From Platanthera guangdongensis (taxonomy: Eukaryota > Streptophyta > Magnoliopsida > Asparagales > Orchidaceae), in contig CM077150.1 in assembly GCA_039583875.1 (NCBI GenBank), positions 186,996,375 through 187,060,374 of the forward strand: DNA of 64,000 nucleotides, written 5' to 3'. The position numbers were made by a program, and so were the translations under genes. The notes under the pieces were generated by a model. It saw nothing but the letters and a program-made list of their open reading frames with translations. It was not told the origin of the DNA and searched no databases. Shown here piece after piece: positions 32,594 to 45,200 of this stretch (its first letter is position 1; each line of letters starts with the position of its first letter).

Positions 32594-35500
32594 TGTAACA
32601 TCCCATTTCCGACTAGACCCCCAAGAGTGGTTTTGGTCATGACAAAACACTAGGAAGCCCAAGGGACCAAGTGAACAAGACCAAGTTGAAAATCACCTTG
32701 GTCTGCCTATAGCTCAGCCTTATATCAGCAAGGGGAGATCTGAACCATCAGATCCCATAGGAAGAAATAAACAGCCACACAAATTCCCTGAAAACAGCTC
32801 TTCCGGGTCTGACACGCTCGTGTCGGCCCGAACACGCCCTTGTCGTCAGGCGTGTCGTCAGCTCGACGATCGTTGAGCTCATTTTGTCGACTAGAGGGGA
32901 TCACACCCACGCGACACGCCCGTATCGGATGATACACGCCCGTGTCGGATGATACACGCCTGTGTCGCCAGGCGTGTCCTCAACTCGACAATCGTCGAGC
33001 TCATTTCATCGAACAGAAGGGAACACGCCCACCCGACACGCCCGTGTCGAATAATACACGCCCGTGTCACAACCATGTCTCCCAAAATTCGGCCATGGTG
33101 AGTAGGAGAGAGAAAGCACCATTTTCCCCCAATGTGTAGGAGAGAGAAAGTGGTCATTCATGGCCATTAAGGTGATACACCCCTCGGTATCCCTCCATTA
33201 TGCTCCCATTCATCTTCCCTAATGAATTAGAGGGGATTCTAGCAATTTCCAGAGATATTTAATGAAGGGGGGATGCATAGGGTCGGTCATGGGAGTGGAG
33301 GTGAAGAGGTCAACCATGGCCAAGAAAATTAAAGCCCCACACCCCCAACTGACCCCTCCATCATCTTTAAAGACCTTTGAGGAGTGTAATTTCCCATTTT
33401 CCCGAACACTTAGAGCTCCCGGAGGAGGAAATTCCATGGCACCGAAAGCTTTGAGGAGGAGCAATGGCGGCCAGCGACTTGAGCAAGGAAACGCTCCAAA
33501 TGAGGTCCAATCCTCTTCCTCTCTGTCTGTGCTAGATCTAGATTGGTTTAGGTAGATAAATCGGGCTTAATTGAGCCTGAATGGGATCTTGTATTTTCGG
33601 ATTTTTCATGGAAAAATGGTGGTGTGAGTTTGCTGGAAACCCCCGCCTCCGGCGGCATGGTCGCCGCCAAACGCTAGCCACCACCTCAACGAAGGTGGTG
33701 GTGGTGGTGGACGGCCAGGGAGGCGGTTGGGGTGGCCGGAAAGTGGACTGGAAGAGGCTCCAGGTCGGGCCAATCACGGCCCTTGGCTGGAGGTTGAGGA
33801 TGAGCGGATGCCGTCCGTTTTGATCAAGATATTTTATATGATATTAATGTTATTCAATTTTCTGGGAATTATTAGCTGTAGATTGTTATAATTATTAAAA
33901 ATACTTGATGCATCTACTGTAAAGGTGGCCAACATGGAACGTGTAGATCGTGAAGTCTAGTTTATTTTAAAATTTAGTTCGACCAATTTGGAAATCTAGT
34001 GTGATCACAGCACTCGTTTTGGTGCAACCTATACATAGGCATGACCAGACATTAGAATGGATGACCACTCCAAACCATACCTCCAAAAGACTTGAAATTT
34101 GGGGTATGGGCTACCTTTATCTATATCTAGGACTTATCCAAAAATCTAAATTTTTGGAGAAAAGTTTCTATATTTTTTAGAAAACTTTAATAATCCATGT
34201 ATAAATTAATTAGGTGTCCTAAACATCTCAAAACTCCACCAAATTTGGGTGGGTGGCCTCAGAGGGCATGCTAAGGCTCTGGTAAAAATTTCACCTCATT
34301 TGGAGATGTTTTGGTTAGGTATTGATCCAACCCTAGGTATACCCTTATAAGGTTATTTAGGTCAAGAGCTATTTCTGATGTTTGGATGGCCAAATCACCT
34401 CAACAGAGGCTGATATTTTGGCCACTGATTTTATATGGCATATAACACACTTCAATGAGATTTGGGGTGGTTTGGGCTAGGGTAGCCCAAGAACCCTAGG
34501 GTAGGCCCCTTTTTGGAGATTTTTAGGGTTTGAAGGTCATGGGGTCAAATGACCTTGGAATGACTTGGGACTTGGTGGAAGGGATCATATGGTGGCTATG
34601 GTCCTCTGGTTGAAGTTTTGTTGAATTTGGAAGCATTTAACCCCCCTCAAATCCCTAACCTAGTTTAGGACATAAAACCCAATATTTAGGTTTAGGCAAT
34701 CAAAAAACCTCACACTAACTTGAAACTTGGGCAGGGTATTTCTCTGATAAAAAGAACTTAAAATAATTTTGGTGGAATTTTGGACTAATAAAATTAGTAC
34801 TTCCTTTATAACCCTAGCTGTGTCCTTAAGTTTATTTTTCTTGTTATGATATTTCTAACCACTGAAAAGTTGTGAAATTTTGTATTTTGAAGTTTTACAT
34901 CATGTTAGTCCCCTCTGTATTTTCATTGAAATTTTTAGATGATTATTTTAAGTACTTGTTTTATAAATTATGAATTGTGGATTTCTGATCAAAAATAGAT
35001 TTGGAGCCCAATATTTCTATGACAATTATGAAACTTGGTGAGGGAGTGTTCTATGTCAATATGTAGGCTCTGGAATTTTCTCATAATATTTAGTTGATTA
35101 GAAACAATACTTGCTTCACAAGGTTATAAATTTAGGAGATTACTTTTAATTAGATTCAGAGCCCCTCATATATTGGAAAATTTGTAAAACTTGGTTAGGG
35201 TTAGTTTTAGATCATCATCTATCTCCTGGAATTTTGTTATAATTATTAGTTGAATTTTTACAGTACTTGCTTCAATAACCAATGGTTATGGAATTATTGA
35301 ATTAAAATTAAATTAAGGGTTACTGTTCACTGGAAAAATTGGGAGAGTACCTCTAGGGTGCTTTAGGTCATGATGGTCTTACTGAATTTTTATCATATTT
35401 TTTAGAACAATATTGCTGGCCTTTGCTTCTTGTGGATTTGGGGCCTAAACAATTCTAAAAATTCTTAGACCTTGGATTTGTTATAGAAATGTTACCTAGT

Positions 35501-37311
35501 ATTTATCATGATTTAGTGGTGGTATGTTACTGATTTAAAAGTGCATTTCATGTTCAAAGTAGGGCATCCAGAGTCTTAGGTTAATCAGAATGAATTCCCA
35601 ATTAATTAGGAAGATTATGAAACTCTAGAGTTAGTCTAAATAGGTCATGGTAGACTCCCAGTAATTATTTTGGTTATGTTGGATGAGTAAATGAAGTACC
35701 CCTTAGTGGGAGCATCATGTAACTTAGCACGGTCTGCATATAGTACATAGAATTAAAATAGGCTAGCTCGGAGAACTTGAACACACTTAGGGGAGCCACA
35801 CTAAAATAAAAGAGAGGATTGGTCAAGGGTAGGAATCAATAATATTAAGTGCCTTGCGAAAGGGAACTTTGGGCGTAATCCCATCATAGTTCCTAATGCC
35901 TTCGAGAGCCCATCATGGGCAATACCTTGGGCAGTCCTGAGCTAACGTAAACTTTAGGGATAATATGGACAAGAGTAACCTCAATAATACCTCCACCTTG
36001 CACTCACACTTGTACACGTGGTGAGACAAATTGGTAATGAATGGATAGCATAGACCCATGGTCGATGGGCTTACTGGTAGAGTTAAAGGACTTGGAACTG
36101 TTTTGGTAGTCCGGGGAGCTGTATGCTCGCGGGCTAGTTTTTAGACTTGATGGTTTGGTGAGCAGGGGGCTCGGGGATTTAGGTGAGGTATAATATACAA
36201 CTTTGCATGTGCATAACAGTGGTGGGTCCTCGGTATTGGACGATCAATCACACCGTTATCGGTACGTTGACTCGGGGAGACTAGCTGGTTTGCTAGGAAT
36301 AGTACGGAAATGTACGAGAGGGGCTAGGCTGGGTAGTGTGATTACCAGTGTAGGAGTGAAGAGGCCCAACCCACTGTCTCTGTTGGCCATGACGAGAGGC
36401 TCCTGAGAGTTTACCTAACTCCAAACTGGGTAACTAAAGGTCTGTGCGCATTGAGTCGTGTGTGTGTGTTGCACTTGCATGTTCATACCCTAGCATACTT
36501 GCATGTCATAGCATAGTCATTGCATTTAACCCCTAACACCTAACGTATAAATTGGTATGGGACAGTGTACACGATAGGCCCTGCAGAACGACCCTTTGGT
36601 CTATAGGGGTAATCCCTATAAATCAATGGTTACTGATTTATTATTTGTACAGTTCTTACTTTCAGTTCTTCATGCTTATCTTACTACTTTGCATTACCAT
36701 TTACTGATTAACTCCTGTTGCACTTTTAAAGTTATAACACTCATGTTAGGATAGTTGTCATCTGCTTGATTATTGCCTGCTATTTGGTCCTCCTTTTCAC
36801 ATCCTTCCGCCCGGTGCCTAGGAGCCACGGGTAGAGGGGTGGGGGATTGTTGACTGTGTCTAGTTTGACTGACGGTCGTTTGACCACCATATTTTAGGCA
36901 CTCCGGATGGGACACATGGAGCAGCCGCAGGAGACGCAGCACCAGTGGAGTACGGTGTAGATTGAGACAGGCCAGTGTAGTTCGGGTGGACAGGCATCCA
37001 GATCCGTGAGTGGAGCTGAGTAGTAGTAGTTTTACTTATATGAGTGGCTTGTAGTGAGGTCTTTATGTACAGAGCATAAGTTTGTATATCATGGTGTGGA
37101 CTCTTTATTTGTCATGTGATTTCCTCTTTCTATGTTGTGGACTTGATTGTTTTAGCTTTTCCAATCATTATACATTCTCTCTTGTTGATCTAAAAGGCCG
37201 GCAGAATCGACATTTTGTAGTGGCGGCCTTCCCGAGAGTCGGGGACACCGCAAAATGGCGATTTTGGGCATAAGACACCGGTGGTTGTTGCAAAACAAAT
37301 GGGGTCTTACA
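32594..37311 (+). mobile_element. 5' LTR of Tekay-type Gypsy element B
   Basis: Begins TGTAACATCCC at 32594, ends GGGTCTTACA at 37311: 4718 bp, matching 42206-46961. An array of ACACGCCCGTGT-type palindromes lies at 32810-33070. From about 33840 to 37250 the LTR is AT-rich and non-coding; I see no gene on either strand. The last ~500 bp (CTTCCGCCCGGT, AGGCCGGCAGAATCG) resembles the A LTR end. I could not find a clear TATA box after the array. Confidence 0.93.
32810..33070 (+). repeat. palindrome array in B LTR (ACACGCCCGTGT, CTCGACGATCGTCGAG)
   Basis: About eight copies of GACACGCCCGTGTCG or close variants, with two copies of a 16-base palindrome related to CTCGACGATCGTCGAG (near 32860 and 32990). 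ACACGCCCGTGT is the reverse complement of A's ACACGGGCGTGT. The 3' LTR has the same array at 42420-42690. Confidence 0.85.
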
Positions 37312-37313
37312 AG

Positions 37314-37325
37314 TGGTATCTGAGG
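37314..37325 (+). promoter_or_regulatory. primer binding site of B, slightly altered
   Basis: TGGTATCTGAGG, two bases after the LTR end; resembles the Met-tRNA site TGGTATCAGAGC with several changes. Confidence 0.65.
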
Positions 37326-37509
37326 AAACCTCGATCCGAGAGAATGTTGTCCACAAAACATGGGACACCCCGCACGGGCTTAGTTTGAGGACAAACTAGT
37401 AGCGGAAGCAATGGTGTGCCCATGGGAGGAATCATGTGCAATGCTTCTAAGAACAAAGAGTTGTAAGTCAATTTACTAAACTTAAGACGGTCTTTTTGTA
37501 GGGTGTGAC

Positions 37510-38490
37510 GAATCCTCCCCTGCAGCAGGATACACCTCCGGCCCCGAATGTGATTCCACCACCGCCGGCTCTGACCCTGTTGCAGCAGACGGAGCTGTGA
37601 CAAACTTTGATGGCCATCTCGGAGGCCTTTAGGGCACAACAGGATCCGGCTCCTCAGCCGAACCAAGGAGCGAACTGGTTGAGTGCATTCCGGGGCCTTG
37701 CCCCACCATCATACTTGGGGACGGAGACGACAGTGCGCACGGAGGAGTGGCTAGACATTATGCACGAGATGTTGGTGGGAATACAGTGCCCAGTGGACCT
37801 CGTAGTATCTTTGGTGGTTTCTTGCCTGGAGTCGCATGCGAAGAGGTGGTGGAAGTCGGTGATGGACACCACTTATGCGAGAGTGGAGATCGCGGACATT
37901 ACTTGGGCAGAGTTTAGGGCGGCACTACTTGAGCATTTTGTGCCGCAGTCCGCAAGGGATGAATTGGAGGATAGATTCTTGCAGTTAAAGCAAGGGAACA
38001 GGACAGTTCTGGAATATCACCGAGAGTTTACTCATTTGGCCCGGTTTGCAGATTCTTACAAGCTGGATGACGTGGGTTACGCCAAGATGTTCTATAAGGG
38101 CCTCCGTGATGACCTGAGGCAGGCCCTCTTGTTCGTGTCTGATGGTACCACGGCCAGGATCTTGGAGATGGCCAAGAAGTTGGAGGAGGACCAACTTGCA
38201 GTCTGGGGCAGGAAGAGACATGGGGATGATGCATTGCTAGGAGGGAGAAGGGACCTGCAGTGAGGCCGGGTCATGGGAGAGAGAAGAAACAGGGATCAAC
38301 CCCGTCAGGAGGAAAGGCAGGATCCAAGGGAGCAGGCAGTGTTGGCTCTGCAGCCGCTACAGATGAGGGAGGTGCCCAGGATAGGGCAGGGACCACCTAC
38401 ACCACAGCTGTACTATCACTGCCATCAGCCAGGACACATTCGGATTAATTGCCCTACGAGAAATGGGGACACTTCTGCTGCATAGGGTGG
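37510..38490 (+). pseudogene. gag: gag of element B (Tekay-type)
   Basis: The frame 37607-38263 encodes a capsid domain with LSAFRGLAPPSYLGTE, TEEWLDIMHEMLVGI, SHAKRWWKSVMDTTY and VLEYHREFTHLARF, typical of Gypsy gag. It stops at 38263; later frames hold an Arg/Gln-rich linker and a zinc knuckle, YYHCHQPGHIRINC. The first cysteine of the CCHC knuckle is tyrosine, so RNA binding should be impaired. Frame changes near 38263 and 38485 break the protein. Confidence 0.8.
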
Positions 38491-38709
38491 CCCACCGACT
38501 CACCAGATGGGAGGTCGTGGACGTGGTCGCGGACACATATTTCAGGGCGGTGAACATAAGCATGATGGGGAGCAGATCTACGCTCTGGACTTAGTACAGC
38601 CCCGGAACCCGAACAGGGTTATTATAAGTATGAGAGTAATTTTAAGTATTGGTAGAATAACTCCACAACCTAGGTTAGAAAACTTTAGACCTAAGCTATT
38701 TTTTTTCCT

Positions 38710-40555
38710 TTAACTAATTTAGGAATAGTGATGGTGTGCGGCAAACCTGCCCGTACCCTGTTCGACACGGGGCATCACACAACTTTGTGTTGGAGGATTT
38801 CGTCAAGGATCTGGTCCAGATTCGATATTATACAGGAGATGCCAGGAGGGTGCGTCTCCCCAATGTGATGGAGATCCAGTCCACAGAGAAGTGCCTCCTG
38901 AAGGTTACCATAGACGGGTTGACACTCGAGGCCCCGACGACGATCCTCAGAATGTCGGACTTCGACCTTGTCTTGGGCATGACATGGTTGGTCTGGAACC
39001 ATGCCCAGATTGACTGCCCGGTGAGGAGGGTCGTGTTAAGATACGATGATACTTTTGTGACATTCGAAGGTACTACTCCGGTTTCCCGCCGCCTCCTTTC
39101 ATCTATTCAGGTCGTCAAGGCCCACCTACAGGGAGACGAGGTATATCAGGTGCTGTTCGAGTTGACTGAGGGGAAGGACCTGATTGTTAGCATTCCGGTG
39201 GTCTATGACTACGCCGATGTATTTCCAGAGAAGCTGCCAGGACTGCCTCCGCATAGGGAGAAGGACTTTCAGATTCAGTTGGTGCCAGGGGCTAAGCCGG
39301 TATCCAAGGCCCCTTATCGGATGGAACTAAGGGAGCTGGCAGAATTTCGGACATAGTTGCAGGAGCTGGTGGAAGCAGGATTCGTCAAACCGAGTTCCTC
39401 TCCATGGGGAGCTCTGGTCTTATTCGTGAAGAAGAAGGATGGGACACTTCGACTGTGCATTGACTATCGAGCACTGAACAGGCTGACGGTCCGGAATACC
39501 TACCCGCTCCCAAGGATAGATGAGTTGTTCGATCAGCTGGAGGGAGCCCAATTTTTTCTCGATGCTGGATTTGAGGTCAGGCTACTACCAGCTGCGGATC
39601 CAGGAGAAAGATATCCCAAAGACGGCCTTCAGTAGCAGATATGACCTGTATGAGTTCACCGTGATGCCCTTCGGGCTCACAAATGCTCCATCGGCGTTTA
39701 TGAGCCTCATGAACCGGGTCTTCGAGACATATTTGGATGTGTTCGTCATAGTATTCATAGACGACATCCTTATCTACTCTAGGACGGAGGAGGACCATAC
39801 ACGGCATCTGGAACTGACTTTGGAGAGATTATGGGAGCATCGCCTCTATGTGAAGTTCAGCAAGTGTCAGTTCTAGTTGAAGGAGGTGGCTTTCTTGGGC
39901 CACATTATCAGCGAAGCCGGGTTAGCGGTGGACCCTGCAAAGGTTCAGGCAGTCAGGGATTGGCCACCACTTTAGACGGCCACGGACGTGCGGAGCTTCC
40001 TGGACCCTGCAAAGGTTCAGGCAGTCAGGTTATTCTCGGATCGCCCTTCCACTCACTTCGTTGACGAAGAAGGAAGTGCCCTTTATATGGACGGCACAGT
40101 GTGAGGCAGCCTTCCAGGAGTTGAAGAACCAACTTATCTCAGCCCCTATCCTGGCCCTTCCATCTGGGAAGGAAGAATTCCAGGTATACACCGACACATC
40201 ATATCAGGGGATGGGTGCGGTGCTGATGCAGAACTGGCATGTCATAGCGTATGCCTGCAACCAACTAAAGACCCATGAGAAGAACTATCCAGTACACGAC
40301 CTGGAGATGGGAGCAATTGTGTTTGTACTGAAGATATGGCGACACTACCTCTACGGAGTCCACTGTGATATATACTCAGATCATAAGAACCTTAAGTACG
40401 TGGACACGCAGAAGGAACTGAATATCAGGAAGAGGAGGTGGGTGGAGTTTTTATCAGACTATCAGTACGAGATGCACTAGCACCCGGGGAAGGCGAACGT
40501 GGTAGCGGATGGACTGAGCAGGAGATTCCACAGCTGGAGCAGAGTCTCAGTTGAT
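38710..40555 (+). pseudogene. pol: protease, RT and RNase H of element B
   Basis: Protease: the active site DTG is at about 38763-38771 but a one-base loss directly after it shifts the frame; the rest (FVLEDFVKDL, MSDFDLVLGMTWL) follows in 38736-39356. RT: LPPHREKDFQIQLVPG, then [16 protein letters not shown] (39357-39635) and, after a frameshift near 39557, [21 protein letters not shown] and FIDDILIYS (39520-39876). RNase H: 40061-40480 with [15 protein letters not shown] and [10 protein letters not shown] 29-bp duplication at 39929-40029 has replaced the [13 protein letters not shown] segment present in A at 32320. At least four breaks: not functional. Confidence 0.85.
39929..40029 (+). repeat. 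29-bp exact direct repeat within B RT
   Basis: 39929-39957 and 40001-40029 are identical (TGGACCCTGCAAAGG start). The second copy stands where the RT segment after SFL should be; about eleven residues seen in A at 32330-32365 are missing. Confidence 0.92.
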
Positions 40556-42068
40556 GTCTATGGAGCTGCTGCTGAGTCTGGAGGACATGAATATTACTCT
40601 GGTGACGTTTGAAGACCCCGAGCTCTATGAGGAGTACTTAAATGCGATGGGCGTCACCAATGACATTAGAGACCGAGTCAGAAATGGACAGAGGCAGGAT
40701 GCCAAACTAGAGCCCATCTTCCAGGCTTTAGAGGCAGCGCTACGGGAGACTACACACTGAGGGATGGCCTGGTGTGTTTCAGAGGACGGGTTTATATACT
40801 GGAGGGAGGCCAGATCCGGGAGGAGATTATGACGGAGGCCCACTGCAGCCGGTATTCGGTGCACCCGGGAATCACGAAGATGGCAGCGGATTTGAAGAAG
40901 ACGATGTGTTGGCCGGGCATGAAGAAGGATATCACCTACTTCGTGACTCATTGTGAGACATGTCAGCTATTGAATGCGGAGTACAGGAACCCCGCAGGAC
41001 TGTTGCAGCCACTCCCGGTGCCAGAGTGGAAATTCGACGACATAGCCATGGATTTCATACATGGGCTTCCCCGATCTTGGACGGGGAATGACTCGGTCTC
41101 GGTGATCGTCGATCGGCTGACAAAGGTGGCTCGATTCATACCGATCAGGAAGGACGACTCAGTCGGAGTGCTGGTGCGGAAGTTTGTGGAGCAGTTCATT
41201 CGCTACCATGGCTTGCCCAAGTCAATAGTGTCAGATCATGATAGGCAGTTTACGTCCAGGGAGTGGCGGTCAGTGCAGGCATATTTGGGCACCCGCCTGA
41301 CTTTCAGCATAGCCTTCCACCCTCAGACGGACGGGCAGACAGAACGCACCAATCGGACATTGGAAGATCTACTATGACTGTGTATTCTGGACCGAGGAGA
41401 GCCATGGGAGAAGATGCTGCCACTGGTAGAGTTCTCATATAACAACAGCCATCAGTCCAGTATAAGAATGGCTCCCTACGAGGCCTTATATGGACGGATG
41501 GTGCATGACACCATTGTCATGGATACAGGATGAAGACCTAAAGGTCCTGGGCTCGGAATTTGTGGAGGACACCGTGGCCCAGGTGAGACTGATACGGGAC
41601 CGGATGTTGGAGGCGCAGAGTAGGCAAGCCAAATATTACGATGCGCGGCATCGACAGGTGGAGTTTCAGGTAGGAGACATAGTGTTTTTGAAGATACGAC
41701 CGATGCACGGAGTCTCTCGACTTCGCGGATGGAGTAAGAAGCTCATCCCGAGATATATGGGGCCCTACAGGATCCTGGAGCGGATCGGCCCCTTAGCATA
41801 CAGGCCGGAGATGCCGCCAGAGCTGGAAGGCCACCATGATGTTTTCCATGTCTCCTCCCTTAGGAGGGCCCTATTACATCCAGAGCAGCAGATAGACACC
41901 ACGGATGGGCTAGTAGCATCTAATCGGTCAGTGCACATGGAGTCGGTCCGGATAGATGACGCGGATATACGGGTCTTGTACCGCAAGAAGGTCCCGCTGG
42001 TCAAGCTCCTTTGGAGAAATCCCGGCCAGGAGGAGCACACCTGGGAGCCATGGGACTTGATGCAGTAG
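40556..42068 (+). pseudogene. pol: integrase and chromodomain of element B
   Basis: 40772-41377 holds the HHCC zinc region (AHCSRYSVHPG, HCETCQ), catalytic MDFIHGLPRS, VSDHDRQFTS (both Asp present) and DGQTERTNRTLEDLL with the Glu. A stop at 41375-41377 and frame changes near 41500 break it. 41490-42068 carries the C-terminal domain (RMLEAQSRQAKYYDARHR, FQVGDIVFLKI, HDVFHVSSLRRALLHP) and a chromodomain tail, LVKLLWRNPGQEEHTWEPW. The chromodomain marks B as a chromovirus; such domains direct integration to heterochromatin. The trailing GGGGACGAAAT (42172) precedes the 3' LTR. Confidence 0.88.
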
Positions 42069-42205
42069 AGGTACCCGGAGCTCTTCACCTCAGGTAAAAT
42101 TTTTTTTTAGTTAAATATTGGGATGTTACAATTAATACTCTAGTAGAACACCGCATGGCTAACCTTAATTTCGGGGACGAAATTTTTTTATTATGTGTTG
42201 GGATT

Positions 42206-45200
42206 TGTAACATCCCATTTCCGACTAGACCCCCAAGAGTGGTTCTGGTCATGACAAAACCCTAGGAAGCCCAAGGGACCAAGTGAACAAGGCCAAGGTG
42301 AAAATCACTTTGGTCTGCCTATAGCTCAGCTTTATATCAGCAAGGGGAGATCTGAACCTTCAGATCCCATAGGAAGAAATAAACAGACACACAAATTCCC
42401 TGAAAACAGCTCTTTCGGGTCTGACACGCCCGTGTCGGCCCTGACACGCCCGTGTTGGCCCAAACACGCCCGTGTCGCCAGGCGTGTCGTCAGCTCGACG
42501 ATCGTCGAGTTCATTTCGTCGACCAAAGGGGATCATGCCCACCCGACATGCCCGTGTCAGATGATACACGCCCGTGTCTCCAGGCCTGTCCTCAGCTTGA
42601 CGATCGTCGAGCTCATTTCATCGAACAGAAGGGAACACGCCCACCCGACACGCCCGTGTCGAATGATACACACCCGTGTCATAGCCGTATCACCCAAAAT
42701 TCGGCCATGGTGAGTAGGAGAGAGAAAGCTCCATTTTCCCCCAATGTGGAGGAGAGAGAAAGTGGTCATTCATGGCCATTAAGGTGATACACCCCTCGAT
42801 ATCACTCCTTTATGCTCCCATTCATCTTCCCTGATGAATTAGAGGGGATTCCAGTAGTTTCGAGAGACATTTAATGAAGGGGGGATGCATAGGGTCGGCC
42901 ATGGGAGGGGAGGTGAAGAGGTCAACCATGGCCAAGAGAATTAAAGCCCCACACACCCCCCAACCGACCGCTCCATCATCTTTAGAGACCTCTGAGGAGT
43001 GGAATTTGTCATTTTCCCAAACACTTAGAGCTCTCAGAGGAGGAAAGGCCATGACACTGAAAGCTTTGAGGAGGAGCAATGGCGGCCGGCAATTGGAGCA
43101 AGGAAATGCTCCAAATGAGGTCCAATCCTCTTCCTCTCAGTCTGTGCTAGATCTAGATCGGTTTAGGTAGAGAAATCGGGCTCAATTGAGCCTGAATGGA
43201 AGCTTGTATTTTTGGATTTTTCATGGAAAAATGGTGGTGTGAGTTCGCCGGAAACCGCCGCCTCCGGCGGCATGGTCGCCGTCAAACGCTAGCCACCACC
43301 TCAACGGAGGTGGTAGTGGTGGTGGCTGGGCAGGGAGGTGGTCGGGGTGGCCAGAAAGTGGAGTGGGAGAGGCTCCAGGTCGGGCAAATCACGGCCCTTG
43401 GCTGGAGGTTGAGGATGACCGGATGCCGTCCGTTTAGATCAAGATATTTAATATGATATTAATGTTTTGCAGTTTTTTGGGAATTATTAGTTGTAGATGG
43501 TTTTAATTATTAAAAATACCTCGATGCCTCTAATGTAAAAGTGTCCAACATGAAAAGTGTAGAGCTTGAAGTCTAGTTTATTTTAAAATTTAGTTGAAAC
43601 AATTTGGAAACAAGGTGTTATCATAGCACTCGTTTTGGTGCAACCTATACATAGGCATGACCAGACATTAGAATGGATGAACACTCCAAACCAGACCTCC
43701 GAAAGACTTGAAAATTGGGGTATGGGCTACTCTTATCTATATGTAGGACTTATCCAAAAATCAGAATTTTTGGAGAAAATGTCTATAGTTTTTAGAAAAG
43801 TTTAATAATCCATGAATAAATTAATTAGGTGTCCTAAATATCTCAAAACTTCCCGAAATTTGGGTGGGTGGCCTCAGATGGCATGCTAAGGCTCTGGTAA
43901 AAATTTCACCTCATTTGGAGATGTTTTGGTTAGGTATTGATCCAACCCTAGGTATACACTTATAAGGTTATTTAGGTCAAGAGCTATTTCTGATGTTTGG
44001 ATGGCCAAATCACCTCAACAGAGGCTGATATTTTGGCCACAGATTTTCTATCGCATATAACACCCTTCAATGAGATTTGGGGTGGTTTGGGCTAGGGTAG
44101 CCCTAGAACCCTAGGGTAGGCCCCTTTTTGGAGATTTTTAGGGTTTGAAGGTCATGGGGTCAAATGACCTTGGAATGACTTGGGACTTGGAGGAAGGGAT
44201 CATAGGGTGGCTATGGTAATCTGGTTGAAGTTTTGTTGAATTTGGAAGCCTTTAACCCCCCTCAAATACCTACCTTGGTTTACGGGCACAAAACCCAATA
44301 TTTGGGTTTAGGCAATCAAAACACCTCACATTAACTTGAAACTTGGGCAGGGTATTTGTCTGATAAAAAGAACTCTAAAATAATTTTGGTGAAATTTTTA
44401 GACTAATAAAATTAGTACTTCCTTTAAAACCCTAGCTGTGTCCTTAAGTTTATTTTTCTTATTATGATATTTCTAACCACTGAGAAGTTGTGAAATTTTG
44501 TATTTGGAAGTTTTACATCATGTTAGTCCCCTCTGTATTTTCATTGAAATTTTTAGATGATTATTTTAAGTACTTGTTTTATAAATTATGAATTGTGCAT
44601 TTCTGATCGAAAATAGATTTGGAGCACAATATTGCTATAAAAATTATGAAACTTGGTCAGGGAGTTTCTATGTCAATATGTAGGCTCTGGAATTTTCTCA
44701 TAATTTTTAGGTGATTAGAAATAGTACTTGCTTCACAAGGTTATAAATTTGGGAGATTACTTTTAATTAGATTTAGAGCCCCTCATTTATTGGAAAAATT
44801 GTAAAACTTGGTTACGGTTTGTTTTAGATCATCATCTATCTCCTGGAATTCTGTTATAATTATTAGTTGAATTTTTACAGTACTTGCTTCAATAACCAAT
44901 GGTTATGGAATTATTGAATTAAAATTAAATTAAGGGTTACTGTTCACTGGAAAAATTGGGAGAGTACCTCTAGAGTGTTTTTAGGCCATGATGGTCTTAC
45001 TGAATTTTTATCATAATTTTTAGAACAATATGGCTGACCTTTGCTTCTTAAAATGGTATTATCGACTTTATGTTCTAAATTGTGGAGTTGGGGCCTAAAC
45101 AATTCTAAAACTTCTTAGACCTTGTATTTATTGTAGAAATGTTGCCTAATATTTATTATGATTTAGTGGTGGTATGTTACTAATTTAAAAGTGCATTTCA

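Noticed and set aside
33262..33823. Open frames of 80-97 codons in the B LTR (Gly/Val-rich)
   Set aside because: They lie in LTR DNA shared by both B LTRs, have no domain, and arise from GGT-rich repeats.
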